Assembly: GCF_008298015.1 (NCBI RefSeq)
Contig: NZ_VTPX01000003.1
Coordinates: 363,495 to 427,494 of the forward strand
DNA: 64,000 nucleotides
Direction of reading: 5' to 3'
Origin: Salinicola corii
Lineage (GTDB): Bacteria; Pseudomonadota; Gammaproteobacteria; Pseudomonadales; Halomonadaceae
Shown: positions 7,530 through 17,668 of the stretch, in pieces
Layout of the letters: each line of letters begins with the position of its first letter
Position numbering within the stretch: position 1 is the first letter of the stretch
Notes under the pieces: generated by a model
What the model was told of the DNA's origin: nothing
The model's input: the letters and a program-made list of their open reading frames with translations, nothing else
Database searches by the model: none
Translations under genes and position numbers: made by a program

Positions 7530-9563
7530 CTATCCCAGCTCCAGCAACCTGGCCTTGAGCGTCTGCAACTGGTCGCGCAGCTTCGCGGCCTGCTCGAATT
7601 CGAGATTCTGGGCAGCCTCGTGCATGCGATCCTCGAGCTTGCCGATCTCCTTGGTGAGCTGTGGCGCGTTCATCTGGCTCAAGGCCTCGCGGGTGTAGTC
7701 GCCCGGGGCTTCCGCCACCAACTGCTCGGTGCGCTTACGCCCGCTCTTGCGGCTGCCCGGCGCTTGCGCCCCTTCCATGATGTCGGCCACGGATTTGGTC
7801 ACGGTCATCGGCGTGATGCCGTGACGTTCATTGTGCGCGATCTGCTTGTTGCGGCGTCTTTCGGTCTCGTCCATCGCCCGGCGCATGGAATCGGTGATTC
7901 GATCCCCGTAGAGGATGGCCTTGCCGTGGGCGTTACGCGCGGCCCGTCCGATCGTCTGGATCAACGAGCGCTCGGCACGCAGGAAGCCCTCCTTGTCGGC
8001 GTCGAGAATGGCGACCAGCGATACCTCGGGGATGTCGAGCCCCTCACGCAGCAGGTTGATGCCGACCAGCACATCGAACTTGCCCAGGCGAAGATCGCGA
8101 ATGATCTCGACCCGTTCCACCGTGTCGATATCCGAGTGGAGGTAGCGAACCCGAATGTCGTGTTCGTCGAAATACTCGGTCAGATCCTCGGCCATGCGCT
8201 TGGTCAGGGTGGTGACCAGCACCCGCTCGCCGACATCCACGCGCAAACGGATCTCGGAGAGCAGATCATCGACCTGGGTCGTGGCCGGACGCACCTCGAT
8301 CTGCGGGTCGACCAGCCCGGTGGGACGCACGACCTGCTCGACGACCTGGCCCGCGTGTTCCGCCTCGTACGGTCCCGGCGTGGCCGAGACGAACACCGTC
8401 TGCGGTACGATGCCCTCCCACTCCTCGAACGTCATCGGTCGGTTGTCCAGCGCCGACGGCAGGCGAAAGCCGTACTCGACCAGCGTCTCCTTGCGCGACC
8501 GGTCGCCGCGGTACATGCCGCCGACCTGCGGCACGCTGACGTGGGACTCGTCGATGAACAGCAGGGCGTCGTCCGGCAGGTAGTCGAAGAACGTCGGCGG
8601 CGCCTGCCCCGGCGCGCGCCCGGAAAGATAGCGGGAGTAGTTCTCGATGCCGTTGCAGTAACCCAGCTCCAGCATCATCTCGATATCGTAGAGCGTGCGC
8701 TGCTCGAGCCGCTGCGCTTCGACCAGGCGCTCGTGCTTGCGCAGGTACTCGAGCCGGTCCGCCAGCTCCTGCTTGATCGACTCGATCGCGCCGAGGATGG
8801 TATCCCGTGGCGTGACGTAGTGGCTCTTGGGGTAGATGGTCATGCGTGGCACCTGACCGCGCACCTCCCCGGTCAGCGGATCGAACAGTCGGATCGAGTC
8901 GATCTCGTCGTCGAACAGCTCGATCCGCACGCCTTCGTCCTCGGCGTCCGCCGGGAAGACATCGATGACGTCGCCGCGAACCCGGTACGTGCCACGGCGG
9001 AAGTCGGCATCGTTGCGGGTGTACTGGAGTTCCGCCAGCCGGCGCAGAAAGCTGCGCTGGTCGATCTGCTCGCCGCGATTGAAGTGCAGGCGCATCTTCA
9101 TGTACTGCTCGGGATCGCCCAGGCCGTAGATCGCGGAAACCGATACCACGATCAACGCGTCGCGACGCTCCAGCAGCGCCTTGGTCGCGGAGAGCCGCAT
9201 CTGCTCGATATGGTCGTTGATCGAGGCGTCCTTCTCGATGAACGTATCCGACGACGGCACATAGGCTTCCGGCTGGTAGTAGTCGTAGTACGAGACAAAA
9301 TACTCGACCGCGTTGTCCGGGAAGAAGCTCTTGAACTCGCCGTAGAGCTGGGCCGCCAGGGTCTTGTTCGGCGCCAGCACGATGGTCGGGCGCTGCAGCG
9401 TCTCGACGACATTGGCCATGGTGAAGGTCTTGCCCGACCCGGTGACGCCGAGCAGCGTCTGATGCGACAGACCGGCACCCAGGCCGCGGACCAGCCCCTC
9501 GATGGCGGCCGGCTGGTCTCCCGCCGGACGATACTTGGATTGAATCTTGAAAGGTTTGTTCAT
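7530..9563 (-). CDS. uvrB: UvrABC system protein B
   Basis: 677 residues, the usual UvrB length. Central DNA-damage-loading helicase of nucleotide excision repair: it receives DNA from UvrA and recruits UvrC. Walker [16 protein letters not shown] is near residue 40, the beta-hairpin [12 protein letters not shown] near residue 93, and the DEAD-like FIDESHV and the helicase [14 protein letters not shown] motif are present. A C-terminal UVR domain (about 640-675) binds UvrC. The start [11 protein letters not shown] is conserved. No LexA-box consensus is visible in the 80 bp upstream. The HMA-like gene lies 82 bp upstream on the same strand. Confidence 0.97.
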   Translation of the reverse strand: MNKPFKIQSKYRPAGDQPAAIEGLVRGLGAGLSHQTLLGVTGSGKTFTMANVVETLQRPTIVLAPNKTLAAQLYGEFKSFFPDNAVEYFVSYYDYYQPEAYVPSSDTFIEKDASINDHIEQMRLSATKALLERRDALIVVSVSAIYGLGDPEQYMKMRLHFNRGEQIDQRSFLRRLAELQYTRNDADFRRGTYRVRGDVIDVFPADAEDEGVRIELFDDEIDSIRLFDPLTGEVRGQVPRMTIYPKSHYVTPRDTILGAIESIKQELADRLEYLRKHERLVEAQRLEQRTLYDIEMMLELGYCNGIENYSRYLSGRAPGQAPPTFFDYLPDDALLFIDESHVSVPQVGGMYRGDRSRKETLVEYGFRLPSALDNRPMTFEEWEGIVPQTVFVSATPGPYEAEHAGQVVEQVVRPTGLVDPQIEVRPATTQVDDLLSEIRLRVDVGERVLVTTLTKRMAEDLTEYFDEHDIRVRYLHSDIDTVERVEIIRDLRLGKFDVLVGINLLREGLDIPEVSLVAILDADKEGFLRAERSLIQTIGRAARNAHGKAILYGDRITDSMRRAMDETERRRNKQIAHNERHGITPMTVTKSVADIMEGAQAPGSRKSGRKRTEQLVAEAPGDYTREALSQMNAPQLTKEIGKLEDRMHEAAQNLEFEQAAKLRDQLQTLKARLLELG

Positions 9564-9645
9564 GGTGACTAATTAGGGTCCAAACTATCGTCATTCAAGG
9601 GCGGGATGGTGATTTCGAGTGCCAGCGCTCGGGGACGAGCCAAGA

Positions 9646-9843
9646 TCACCGTGCGGTAAATCCCGATTTCAGCGCCTCCACCGCCGCGATCAAGGCGTCG
9701 CGACTGACACGCCCTTCGACCTCGGCCCACTCCCGGCCGATATCGACGCTTTCGACGCCATCCACCATCATCAGGGCGGTCGTGACGCGATTGAGGTCTT
9801 CCGGCGTCGATACGCCGCTCAGCGTGAGATTGATATGTGACAT
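9646..9843 (-). CDS. Small HMA-fold protein lacking the metal-binding cysteines
   Basis: 65 residues with the beta-alpha-beta-beta-alpha-beta spacing of a heavy-metal-associated (CopZ/MerP-like) domain: INLTLSGV, a helix from PEDLNRVTTALMMVDGV, VESVDIGREWAEVEGRV, then a helix from RDALIAAVEALKSGF. The usual CxxC loop is replaced by GVSTPED and the protein has no cysteine at all, so it should not bind copper the normal way. ATG 9843 has GGAGAG eight bases upstream; an open frame extends to 10038 but collides with the divergent ygfZ region. Function unknown. It lies upstream of uvrB on the same strand. Confidence 0.7.
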   Translation of the reverse strand: MSHINLTLSGVSTPEDLNRVTTALMMVDGVESVDIGREWAEVEGRVSRDALIAAVEALKSGFTAR

Positions 9844-10019
9844 ACGAGGCTCTCCACAACGGTCTTCCACGACGATTTCAGGCAGACAGCATAGACTAGC
9901 ATGTCGTTTGCGCGACCTGGCGTTGCAATACCCGAACATCGCCGCCATCTTGAGGCCAGACGCCACACTCAGGTACCCCTCCACGCCGGTACCGACAACC
10001 AGTTCACAGGAGGAATCGG

Positions 10020-11078
10020 ATGGACGATTGGCTGGCACATCTCACGGCCCTGGGCGGGCGCCAGTCGGGTGATCGCGACTGGGCCTTTCCGAACGGCGAT
10101 AACGGTTCCGCCATTGACGGTGAACATCTGGTACCGCTGACCCACCTGAGCATCCTCGAGTGCGACGGTCCCGATGCAGCTCGCTTCCTGCAGGGCCAGA
10201 CGAGCGCCAACGTCGAACATGCGGATGGTGACTTCGCGCCCTTGACCGCCTTCTGCACGCCGAAGGGGCGCATGATCGCCAATGCCGAAGTGCTCAGGGT
10301 ATCCGCCGAACGCTACTGGCTGCTGCTGCACGCCTCCCTGGCTGCCTCGCTGGCGACCCAGCTTGGCAAATACGCCCCTTTCTACAAGGTGAAGCTGAGC
10401 CATCGCGAGGACCTGGCCCTGATCGGCATGATCGGGAGCCCGGCGTCGTGGGCGAGCGCGGCCGGCGTGGCCGACCTGCCCCGTCTCGACTGGCACATGA
10501 CCCAGCAAGACGGCACCGTCGCCCTGCGTCAGCCCGCCGGTCGATCCCGCGTGATGCTGGTTCTGCCAGCGTCCGAGGCCGCGGCACGGTGGGAGTCGTT
10601 GAGCCGGTCCGCCAGCGTCGCGGATACGGCCCTGTGGCGGCGTGCGGATGTCGATGCCGGCATCGCCTGGCTCACCGCCGATCACAGCGACGCCTTTCTG
10701 CCGCAGATGATCAACTGGGAAGCCTTGGGCGGCATCAGCTTCCGCAAGGGCTGCTACACCGGGCAGGAAGTGGTGGCGCGGGCGCATTTCCGGGGTCAGG
10801 TCAAACGGCGCCTGCGGATCGCCAGCGTCGAGGGCACCTCGCCACCCGGCATCGGCGAGGAGATCCGCAACGCCGAGGCCAAGCGCGTGGGCGAGATATT
10901 CCAGGCAGTGAACGGCGACAATCTGGAGGAGTGCTCCGTCCTGGCCGTGCTCAACACCAACCAGGACGAGGAGTCGGAACTGTTCGTCGGCGAGCGCAGA
11001 CTGGTGTTGCGCGATCTGCCCTATCCGCTCGAACGTCTCGATCCCGAATCCGTCGCCAACGGGAACGTGACCGCCTGA
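10020..11078 (+). CDS. ygfZ: tRNA-modifying / Fe-S cluster maturation protein YgfZ
   Basis: 352 residues, GcvT-like aminomethyltransferase fold. The hallmark KGCYTGQE motif, with the essential Cys, is at about residues 243-250 and is followed by the conserved V.RAHFRGQVKRRL. YgfZ proteins bind folate and support repair or assembly of certain Fe-S enzymes such as MiaB. ATG 10020 follows a strong AGGAGG (10008-10013). The gene is divergent from the HMA-like gene and convergent with tatD (16 bp apart). Confidence 0.93.
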   Translation: MDDWLAHLTALGGRQSGDRDWAFPNGDNGSAIDGEHLVPLTHLSILECDGPDAARFLQGQTSANVEHADGDFAPLTAFCTPKGRMIANAEVLRVSAERYWLLLHASLAASLATQLGKYAPFYKVKLSHREDLALIGMIGSPASWASAAGVADLPRLDWHMTQQDGTVALRQPAGRSRVMLVLPASEAAARWESLSRSASVADTALWRRADVDAGIAWLTADHSDAFLPQMINWEALGGISFRKGCYTGQEVVARAHFRGQVKRRLRIASVEGTSPPGIGEEIRNAEAKRVGEIFQAVNGDNLEECSVLAVLNTNQDEESELFVGERRLVLRDLPYPLERLDPESVANGNVTA

Positions 11079-11094
11079 CGACGTCAGCGTCCAC

Positions 11095-11868
11095 TCAGGG
11101 CGACGCCACCTCCAGCCGGAAGAGCCGGTGGGTGTTGTCCCAGGCATTGGCAGCGACCGTGCCGGGATCCTGGCCTCGTAATAGCGCGACACGAGCCAGG
11201 GTCTCGTCGAGGTGGGCGGGCTCGTTGCGCTGACCCTGACGCCCGGCCAGCGGCATGTCGGGGCTGTCGGTCTCGAGCACGAAGCCGTCGCCGGGAATTG
11301 CCCGTAACGCCCGATGCAGGCGTTTGGCGCGGTCGTAAGTGATCGCGCCGCCCACGCCAAGCAGATAGCCGAGATCCAGGAAACGCCGGGCCTGTTGCGG
11401 GCTGCCACCGAAGGCGTGAATCAATCCACGTGCCGGGAGATCGAGCTGTTTCAGTCGCTTGGCCACCTGATCATCGGCGTGAACACAGTGGATGATGGCC
11501 GGGAGCCGATACTGCTTCGCCAGTTGGAGTTGGGCTTCGAACAGTTCCCACTGACGCTCCAGCGTCGCCTCGAATCTCGCGTCGACCCCACACTCGCCGA
11601 TGCCGACGAGCCCCTCGCCATGCGCTACGACCTCCTCCAGCGCCTCGAGATCGTCAGCACCATGTCGCGCGATGAAATAGGGGTGCAGGCCAAGTGCCAC
11701 GACCACGTCGGCGCGCTCCCCCAGGGCCAGCACCGCCTTCCAGCGCTCGCGCGTCGTTCCGGGCACCATGAAACGCGAGACGCCGGCCGCGTGCGCACGT
11801 TCGAAAACGGCTTCGCGATCGGCGTCGAAACTGTCGAAATCGAGGTGACAGTGGGCGTCGAACAGCAT
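11095..11868 (-). CDS. TatD-family metal-dependent hydrolase (YjjV-like)
   Basis: 257 residues. A TIM-barrel DNase family with the N-terminal FDAHCHLD metal ligands, GIGECGVD near residue 92, the IIHCVHADD region and the C-terminal LETDSPDMPL. The detail (FDAHCHLDFDSFDADR, the GLHPYFI loop) looks closer to E. coli YjjV than to TatD itself. Likely a cytosolic 3'-5' nuclease or repair hydrolase. It begins nine bases after the mscL stop codon, so the two are probably co-transcribed. Confidence 0.9.
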   Translation of the reverse strand: MLFDAHCHLDFDSFDADREAVFERAHAAGVSRFMVPGTTRERWKAVLALGERADVVVALGLHPYFIARHGADDLEALEEVVAHGEGLVGIGECGVDARFEATLERQWELFEAQLQLAKQYRLPAIIHCVHADDQVAKRLKQLDLPARGLIHAFGGSPQQARRFLDLGYLLGVGGAITYDRAKRLHRALRAIPGDGFVLETDSPDMPLAGRQGQRNEPAHLDETLARVALLRGQDPGTVAANAWDNTHRLFRLEVASP

Positions 11869-11876
11869 GGCTCAGA

Positions 11877-12368
11877 TCACGGTGTCCCTTGCGGCTCGAG
11901 GTCCGACACCGGCAGGTCGGCCGTGCAGTGGCCGCACTTGGTGGCCTTGACCGGAATCGTCATGAAGCAGTGCGGGCAGGCCTTGTCCGTCGGCGCCTTG
12001 GGAGCGACGGCCTCCTCGCGCTTCATGCGGTTGATGCTGCGCACCAGCAAAAACACGGCGAAGGCCACGATGACGAAGCTGATCACGGCGTTGAGGAACA
12101 GACCGTAGTCCAGGGTGACGGCGCCAGCTTCCTGGGCAGCGGAGAGCGAGGCGTAGGGTCCCGCCGTACCGCCTTCCTTGAGCACGACGAAGAAGTTGGC
12201 AAAGTCGACGCCACCGATCAGCAGCCCCAGGATCGGGTTCATCACGTTCTTGACCAGACTCTGCACGATCAGCGTGAACGCACCGCCAATGATGATACCC
12301 ACCGCCATATCGACGACATTGCCCTTGACGGCAAACTCGCGGAACTCCTTCAGGAATTTGGAAGCCAT
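11877..12368 (-). CDS. mscL: Large-conductance mechanosensitive channel with C-terminal zinc-ribbon tail
   Basis: 163 residues; MscL is usually near 136. The core is standard: [22 protein letters not shown]1 from [11 protein letters not shown], the periplasmic loop, and TM2 with [19 protein letters not shown]. It forms the pentameric emergency pore released by hypo-osmotic shock. In place of the usual short amphipathic tail there is a linker, then CPHC and CGHC pairs 12 residues apart (about residues 131-149), which looks like a cytosolic zinc ribbon. ATG 12368 has AGGAG seven bases upstream; ATG 12374 is too close to it. Osmotic safety valves suit a halophile. Confidence 0.94.
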   Translation of the reverse strand: MASKFLKEFREFAVKGNVVDMAVGIIIGGAFTLIVQSLVKNVMNPILGLLIGGVDFANFFVVLKEGGTAGPYASLSAAQEAGAVTLDYGLFLNAVISFVIVAFAVFLLVRSINRMKREEAVAPKAPTDKACPHCFMTIPVKATKCGHCTADLPVSDLEPQGTP

Positions 12369-12512
12369 CGACATTCTCCTTTTTGGTCGATCGCACGGCA
12401 CTCGGAGGGGACCGGCTCCCACCGGGCCGCGACGCTAGTCAGCATGGCCCAACCGCCATGGAGCGGCAAGATGAAATCGCCTCCCCTCGTCCAATGACGG
12501 CATGGCCGTGTC

Positions 12513-14102
12513 TCAGTGCTCGCGGGTGGCCCGGAACTCGATCTCCGGCCAGCGTTCCTGGGTCATCTGGAGATTGACCCGGGTCGGCGCCAGGTAGGTC
12601 AGGTAGTCTCCGCCATCCAGGGCCAGGTTGGCGCTGCCCTTGCGCTTGAACTCATCGAGCTTCTTCGCGTCCGCGCAGTAGACCCAGCGTGCCGTATTGA
12701 CATTGACGGGCTCGTAAAGGCAGTCGACCTTGTACTCCTCCTTGAGGCGGTGCGCGACGACATCGAACTGCAGCGTACCGACCGCGCCGACGATCAGATC
12801 GTTATTGTCCAGCGGCAGGAAAACCTGGGTCGCGCCCTCCTCCGAGAGCTGCTGGAGCCCCTTCTGCAGCGCCTTCATCTTCAAGGGATCGCGCAGTCTC
12901 ACCCGGCGGAACAGCTCCGGGGCGAAGTGCGGAATGCCGAGGAAGCGCATGTCCTCGCCAGCGGTGAAGGTGTCGCCGATCTGGATCGTGCCGTGATTGT
13001 GCAGGCCGATGATGTCGCCCGGCCACGCCTCCTCGACATGAGAGCGATCGGAGGCCATGAAGGTCAGCGCGTCGGCGATCTTGACCTCCTTGCCGATCCG
13101 GACGTGACGCATCTTCATGTTGCGTTCGTACTTGCCGGAACAGATCCGCAGAAACGCCACCCGGTCCCGATGCTTGGGATCCATGTTGGCCTGGATCTTG
13201 AACACGAATCCGGAGAAGCGACCATCGTCGGCGACCACTTCCCGTGTATCGGTCTCTCGGACTTGGGGTGTCGGCGCGAACTCGACGAAGCCGTTGAGCA
13301 TCTCGCGAACGCCGAAGTTGCCCATCGCCGTGCCGAAGTAGACCGGTGACAGTTCGCCGCGGCGATAGGCTTCCAGATCGAAGGCATGGGACGCACCCCT
13401 TACCAGTTCGACTTCCATCCTGAGCTCTTCCGCCGCGCTTTCGCCAAGAACCCGATCGACTTCGGCGCTATCCAACCCTTCGATGCGCTTGTCTTCCGGA
13501 ATCCGGTTGCCCTGCCCCTGGGTGTAGAGGTGGATCACGTCGTCGTAGAGGTGGTAGACCCCCTTGAACTGCCGGCCCATGCCGATCGGCCAGGTCATCG
13601 GCGCACATTGGATATTGAGAACGGTCTCGATCTCGTCCATCACTTCGATGGGGTCACGGGTCTCGCGATCCATCTTGTTGATGAAGGTCAGAATTGGCGT
13701 GGTGCGCAGCCGACAGACTTCCATCAGTTTGATGGTGCGGTCCTCGACGCCCTTGGCCGCATCGATGACCATCAGCGCAGAATCCACGGCGGTCAGGGTG
13801 CGATAGGTGTCCTCGGAGAAATCCTCGTGCCCGGGGGTGTCGAGCAGATTGACGATGCGTCCGTTGTAGGGGAACTGCATCACCGAGGTGGTGACGGAGA
13901 TACCGCGCTCCTGCTCCATCTTCATCCAGTCGGAGGTGGCGTGGCGCTCCGCCCGCTTGCTCTTGACCGAGCCGGCCAACTGAATGGCGTTGCCGAACAG
14001 CAACATTTTCTCGGTAATCGTCGTCTTCCCCGCGTCGGGGTGACTGATGATGGCGAAAGTGCGACGTAGGGCCGCTTCCTGGGCGAGCTGAGCATCTGAC
14101 AT
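12513..14102 (-). CDS. prfC: Peptide chain release factor 3
   Basis: 529 residues, the same length as E. coli RF3. A translational GTPase that removes RF1/RF2 from the ribosome after termination. G1 [10 protein letters not shown]3 DTPGHEDF and G4 NKMD are intact, and the C terminus ends in the family's RATREH. The start [19 protein letters not shown] at ATG 14102 gives the right length; a GTG at 14114 would add four residues. No good ribosome-binding site is seen for either. The gene appears monocistronic. Confidence 0.96.
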   Translation of the reverse strand: MSDAQLAQEAALRRTFAIISHPDAGKTTITEKMLLFGNAIQLAGSVKSKRAERHATSDWMKMEQERGISVTTSVMQFPYNGRIVNLLDTPGHEDFSEDTYRTLTAVDSALMVIDAAKGVEDRTIKLMEVCRLRTTPILTFINKMDRETRDPIEVMDEIETVLNIQCAPMTWPIGMGRQFKGVYHLYDDVIHLYTQGQGNRIPEDKRIEGLDSAEVDRVLGESAAEELRMEVELVRGASHAFDLEAYRRGELSPVYFGTAMGNFGVREMLNGFVEFAPTPQVRETDTREVVADDGRFSGFVFKIQANMDPKHRDRVAFLRICSGKYERNMKMRHVRIGKEVKIADALTFMASDRSHVEEAWPGDIIGLHNHGTIQIGDTFTAGEDMRFLGIPHFAPELFRRVRLRDPLKMKALQKGLQQLSEEGATQVFLPLDNNDLIVGAVGTLQFDVVAHRLKEEYKVDCLYEPVNVNTARWVYCADAKKLDEFKRKGSANLALDGGDYLTYLAPTRVNLQMTQERWPEIEFRATREH

Positions 14103-14414
14103 GAAAGGCTTCACTGACTGGGGCGACTCTCACGAGACATGGGGGCATGGCCGGGAGTTCGCGGGGAATCGAAGATGGCGGCGATTGTACGCGCTGATCC
14201 CGCAGAGTTGTAGCCGCCTGGCCTGCCTGACACCTCCGGCCGGACCTGCGACAAATGGACACTGCCCTCTCCACCCCGACGGTAGCGTCCGGGCTCACGC
14301 CACTTCCTGGCATTGCGTTAACATGGCGACGACGCTGGCGGCGATGTCGAGTCAGCCGCACCGTCGCTGTTGGACACCTTTGACGCCGTCCCCCGACTCG
14401 ATCCCGGAGAGATC
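14103..14414. other. Intergenic region between divergent prfC and the redox sensor kinase gene
   Basis: 312 bp that must contain both divergent promoters. I see no convincing -35/-10 pair, repeat or RNA gene in it. Confidence 0.4.
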
Positions 14415-15686
14415 ATGCTGCAACCGCTTCCGCTCTCGACGCCGAACCGCAACCTGGTTCGCTTGACGATCGTCCGCGGTATCACCTGGACCGGTTTCCT
14501 CGCCGCAATCATCTTCGGTATCGAGGTACTGGGATTCCAGTTGCACGTTCTACCGGTCATCAGCGTCATCGTTGCCATGGGCCTGTTCAACGTGGCGACC
14601 TGGTGGCGACTGGGCCGGCCTCGCGCGGTCACCGACACCGAGTATCTGCTGCATTGGCTGGTCGACATCGCCGGACTGAGCCTGCTGTTCTACTATACCG
14701 GGGGCTCGACCAACCCCTTCATCACCTACCTGTTGGTGCCGCTGGGGATTGCCGCTTCCACCCTGCCGTGGTCCTACGCCTGGGTTATCGCGATAGCAGC
14801 AACCGCCAGTTACACCACCATGATGCTGTTCTATCAGCCGGTTCCACAGTTGACCAACAGCACGGTCGTCTTTGGCGTCCAGTTGCATACCCTGGGCATG
14901 TGGCTGAACTTCATCCTCTCCGGCAGCCTGTTGACCTTCTTCATCTTCAAGATGGCGCACACGCTGCGCCGTCGCGACATGACCCTGTCGAAGACGCGCG
15001 AGGCGGCGCTGCGCAACGAACAGATCCTCGCCGTGGCGACCCAGGCCGCCGGCACGGCGCACGAGCTCGGCACGCCACTATCGACGATGGCCGTTCTGCT
15101 CAAGGAGATGCGCCACGAAGCCAGCCGGCAACCATCGCTGGTGGAAGATATCGACCTGTTGCGCCACCAGGTCGACACCTGCAAGCAGCGCTTGCAGACA
15201 CTCGTCGCCAATGCAGACCGGCGACGTCTGGAAAAGCCCGAGACGCTTCGCGCCACTCCCTGGCTCGAGAACCTGATTCAGCGCTGGCTGGTGCTGCGCC
15301 CCGATGTCAACCATCGCCTGGAAGTACTCGGCAAGCGCGGCCAGCCGACCATCGCCGTCGATGCGACGCTGGAGCAGGCGCTCATCAATCTGCTCAATAA
15401 CGCCGCCGATGCCAGTCCCGACGCCATCGTCACCAGCCTCGACTGGAACACCGACGAAGTCGTCATCGACATCCGCGACCATGGCCCGGGCGTCCCGATG
15501 TCGATCGCGGATCAGTTGGGTGACACTTTCATCTCGACCAAGAGCAAAGGCATGGGAATCGGGCTGTTTCTGACTCACGCCACCGTCAATCGGTTTGGCG
15601 GCGGCGTGAGCCTCTACAACCACGAGGAAGGCGGCACGCTGACGGAGGTCAAGCTCCCCCGCATCAAAGTCGGCGAGAGCGTGTAG
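14415..15686 (+). CDS. RegB/PrrB/ActS-type redox sensor histidine kinase
   Basis: 423 residues from ATG 14415 (GGAGA five bases upstream; TTG 14370 is a poorer alternative). About six N-terminal membrane segments (residues 18-180) contain GGSTNPF at 96-102, the RegB quinone-sensing signature GGxxNPF. The H-box TAHELGTPLST gives phosphoacceptor His216. A Cys at about 256 sits where RegB has its redox-switch cysteine. The ATPase part shows NLLNNAADAS, DHGPGVP and KGMGIGLFL. The family senses respiratory-chain redox state through the quinone pool. It is paired with the adjacent response regulator. Confidence 0.92.
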   Translation: MLQPLPLSTPNRNLVRLTIVRGITWTGFLAAIIFGIEVLGFQLHVLPVISVIVAMGLFNVATWWRLGRPRAVTDTEYLLHWLVDIAGLSLLFYYTGGSTNPFITYLLVPLGIAASTLPWSYAWVIAIAATASYTTMMLFYQPVPQLTNSTVVFGVQLHTLGMWLNFILSGSLLTFFIFKMAHTLRRRDMTLSKTREAALRNEQILAVATQAAGTAHELGTPLSTMAVLLKEMRHEASRQPSLVEDIDLLRHQVDTCKQRLQTLVANADRRRLEKPETLRATPWLENLIQRWLVLRPDVNHRLEVLGKRGQPTIAVDATLEQALINLLNNAADASPDAIVTSLDWNTDEVVIDIRDHGPGVPMSIADQLGDTFISTKSKGMGIGLFLTHATVNRFGGGVSLYNHEEGGTLTEVKLPRIKVGESV

Positions 15687-15721
15687 GGCTGCTGTCAATC
15701 ATCCGCCAAGGAGAACCACCG

Positions 15722-16258
15722 ATGAGTGATCCGGAACGTCTACTGATCGTCGACGACGACGAGCAACTCTGTTTCGTCATGGAGCGCGCCATGCGGCGCC
15801 GGGGCTACGACGTGGTCGTTGCCCATACCCATGACCAGGCACTGGCGGCGGCAAGGGAGGCGCCGCCCGCCCTGGCGACGCTCGATCTGAAGCTGGAATC
15901 GGACTCTGGGCTGAAGCTGCTTCCCGCGCTGCTGGAAGTGGCTCCCGAGTGCCGTGTCGTGGTGTTGACGGGCTACTCGAGCATCGCCACCGCCGTGGAA
16001 GCGATGAAGCTTGGTGCCGTCAACTACCTTTGCAAGCCAGCCGACGCCGACGAGATTTTGCAATCGCTCGAGCGCGAAAGTGGCGACGTCGACGTGGAAA
16101 TCGCCGACAACCCACCCTCGGTTAACCGGGTCACCTGGGAGCACATCCAGAAAGTGCTGCATGAACACGACGGCAATATCTCGGCAACCGCCCGGGCCCT
16201 GGGCATGCATCGGCGAACCCTGCAGCGTAAACTCCAGAAGCGTCCGGTGCGGCACTAA
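15722..16258 (+). CDS. RegA/PrrA/ActR-type response regulator
   Basis: 178 residues, the short two-domain layout of RegA. The receiver domain has the acidic pocket VDDDE (10-14), phosphoacceptor Asp55 in ATLDLKLES, the conserved Thr in VLTGYSS and Lys105 in YLCKPAD. A Fis-type HTH at about 149-174 contains GNISATARALGMHRRTLQRK, nearly invariant in this family. It starts 35 bp after the kinase gene with a GGAG site and is presumably co-transcribed with it. Targets are unknown; homologues control respiration, carbon and nitrogen redox genes. Confidence 0.93.
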   Translation: MSDPERLLIVDDDEQLCFVMERAMRRRGYDVVVAHTHDQALAAAREAPPALATLDLKLESDSGLKLLPALLEVAPECRVVVLTGYSSIATAVEAMKLGAVNYLCKPADADEILQSLERESGDVDVEIADNPPSVNRVTWEHIQKVLHEHDGNISATARALGMHRRTLQRKLQKRPVRH

Positions 16259-16420
16259 ACCGCCGCGGCTCGTCGTCACCCAGGCCTCGGCAGCGCTCTG
16301 CGTCGATCGGGGCTTACCGTGTCGAACCGGTCTCCGCCGTCATGAAGACGTGTTTTTTCGTACGCCCCGACGATTCCGCCGATCGCCGGGGACACGCCAT
16401 TTTCCCGATAGGAGTTCAAC

Positions 16421-17242
16421 GTGGACCGCCACCAACGCCTCGACCAGGTGATCCGTATCGCCCGACAGGCCGGCGACATGATCGCTCAGGCCCGCCAGAA
16501 GCAAAACTTCTCCCACCAGTACAAGGATGGTGACGAGCTGGTGACCGAGATAGATGTCGCTGTCGATCGCATGATTGCCGAGGAACTGGAGACCCTGTTC
16601 CCGGGAGAGGCAAGACTGACTGAGGAACTGACCCCGGACCGCAGCCAACTCGAACGGAGCGGCCAGCTATGGGTCGTGGATCCCATAGACGGTACGGTCA
16701 ATTTCGCCTATGGCCATGCCCACGTCGCGGTGTCGATTGCCTTGGCGGTCAACGGAGAGGTTCAACTCGGCGTGGTTCACGCCCCTTTTCTCGGCGAAAC
16801 TTTCACCTCGGTGCGCGACCATGGAGCGCAACTCAATGGCGAGCCGATGGCATGTAGCCAGTCGGAACTGCTGGAAAGAAGCCTGGTCGGGACAGGCTTC
16901 CCGTATGCTCGCGACAAACGTGGCCCCCTGATCAAGCGTTTGAACCATGTCGTCCACGCCTGCCGCGACGTGCGCCGCAATGGCTCTGCCGCGCTCGATC
17001 TCTGCCATGTCGGCTGCGGTCAGCTCGATGCCTACTATGAAAGCGTATCGCCCTGGGATTTCGCCGCCGGGCTGCTGATCGCCCGCGAAGCCGGCGCAAC
17101 AACCAGTCATCTCTACGAATGCCCCGAGAATCTGCCGGTGGAACTCTATGGCGAAAACCTGCTGGTCACGGCACCTGGCATCCACCGGGCGCTGGGAGAT
17201 CTACTGCGGGATGCCGACGCGGGGCGACGCCTCGAGCCATAG
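16421..17242 (+). CDS. Inositol monophosphatase-family phosphatase
   Basis: 273 residues. Lithium-sensitive Mg-dependent phosphatase fold. Both family metal motifs are present: WVVDPIDGTVNFAYG near residue 84 and SPWDFAAGLLIAREAG near residue 210, plus the upstream DELVTEIDVAVDR. Could be an SuhB-like inositol/histidinol phosphatase; it is distinct from the CysQ paralogue at 44 kb. The start is GTG 16421 with AGGAG upstream; no ATG fits the conserved beginning. Confidence 0.9.
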   Translation: MDRHQRLDQVIRIARQAGDMIAQARQKQNFSHQYKDGDELVTEIDVAVDRMIAEELETLFPGEARLTEELTPDRSQLERSGQLWVVDPIDGTVNFAYGHAHVAVSIALAVNGEVQLGVVHAPFLGETFTSVRDHGAQLNGEPMACSQSELLERSLVGTGFPYARDKRGPLIKRLNHVVHACRDVRRNGSAALDLCHVGCGQLDAYYESVSPWDFAAGLLIAREAGATTSHLYECPENLPVELYGENLLVTAPGIHRALGDLLRDADAGRRLEP

Positions 17243-17373
17243 CGGCTTGCAATGATGAACGTAGGGAGACTCTATTGGGCCGCATGGGTTTAATACGAAA
17301 GAATAACCCCCATCTCTATTTACAGATTTCGAACCATCCCATCGCCCTTTTACAAAGAACAGGAGACTCATCG

Positions 17374-17643
17374 ATGCTGACTGTCATTTTCGGCCGTCCC
17401 GGTTGCCCTTTCTGTGTTCGCGCCAAGGATCTGTCGGAAAAACTCAAGGAAGCGCGAGACGATTTCGATTTCCGCTACATCGATATCCATGCGGAAGGCA
17501 TCACCAAAGCCGACATGGAGAAGACCATCGGCAAGCCGGTAGAGACCGTGCCGCAGATCTTCGTCGACCAGACCCACATCGGCGGCTTCACGGAGTTTGA
17601 CCAGTACGTGCGAGACAAGGCGCTGATGCCCGAAAACGCCTGA
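17374..17643 (+). CDS. grxA: Glutaredoxin 1 (GrxA)
   Basis: 89 residues. A dithiol glutaredoxin that passes electrons from glutathione to ribonucleotide reductase and other disulfides. The CPFC active site is at about residues 11-14, in the characteristic context TVIFGRPGCPFCVRAKDL. The body matches E. coli GrxA in detail (AEGITKADM, GKPVETVPQIFVDQTHIGG). ATG 17374 follows AGGAG; the longer open frame to 17119 overlaps the phosphatase gene and is not real. E. coli grxA is under OxyR, but no clear OxyR site is seen here. Confidence 0.94.
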   Translation: MLTVIFGRPGCPFCVRAKDLSEKLKEARDDFDFRYIDIHAEGITKADMEKTIGKPVETVPQIFVDQTHIGGFTEFDQYVRDKALMPENA

Positions 17644-17668
17644 CAGGAAACGGCGACCAAAGCTTCAG

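Noticed and set aside
7620..9572. 650-codon plus-strand open frame
   Set aside because: It is antisense to uvrB, with a low-complexity Arg/Asp/Val composition typical of the GC-rich complementary frame and no family resemblance.
9564..9645. LexA box upstream of uvrB
   Set aside because: No CTGT-N8-ACAG pattern in the short upstream region, although uvrB is SOS-regulated in E. coli.
17243..17373. OxyR site upstream of grxA
   Set aside because: CTAT-like words occur, but not with the 7-base spacing of the OxyR consensus.
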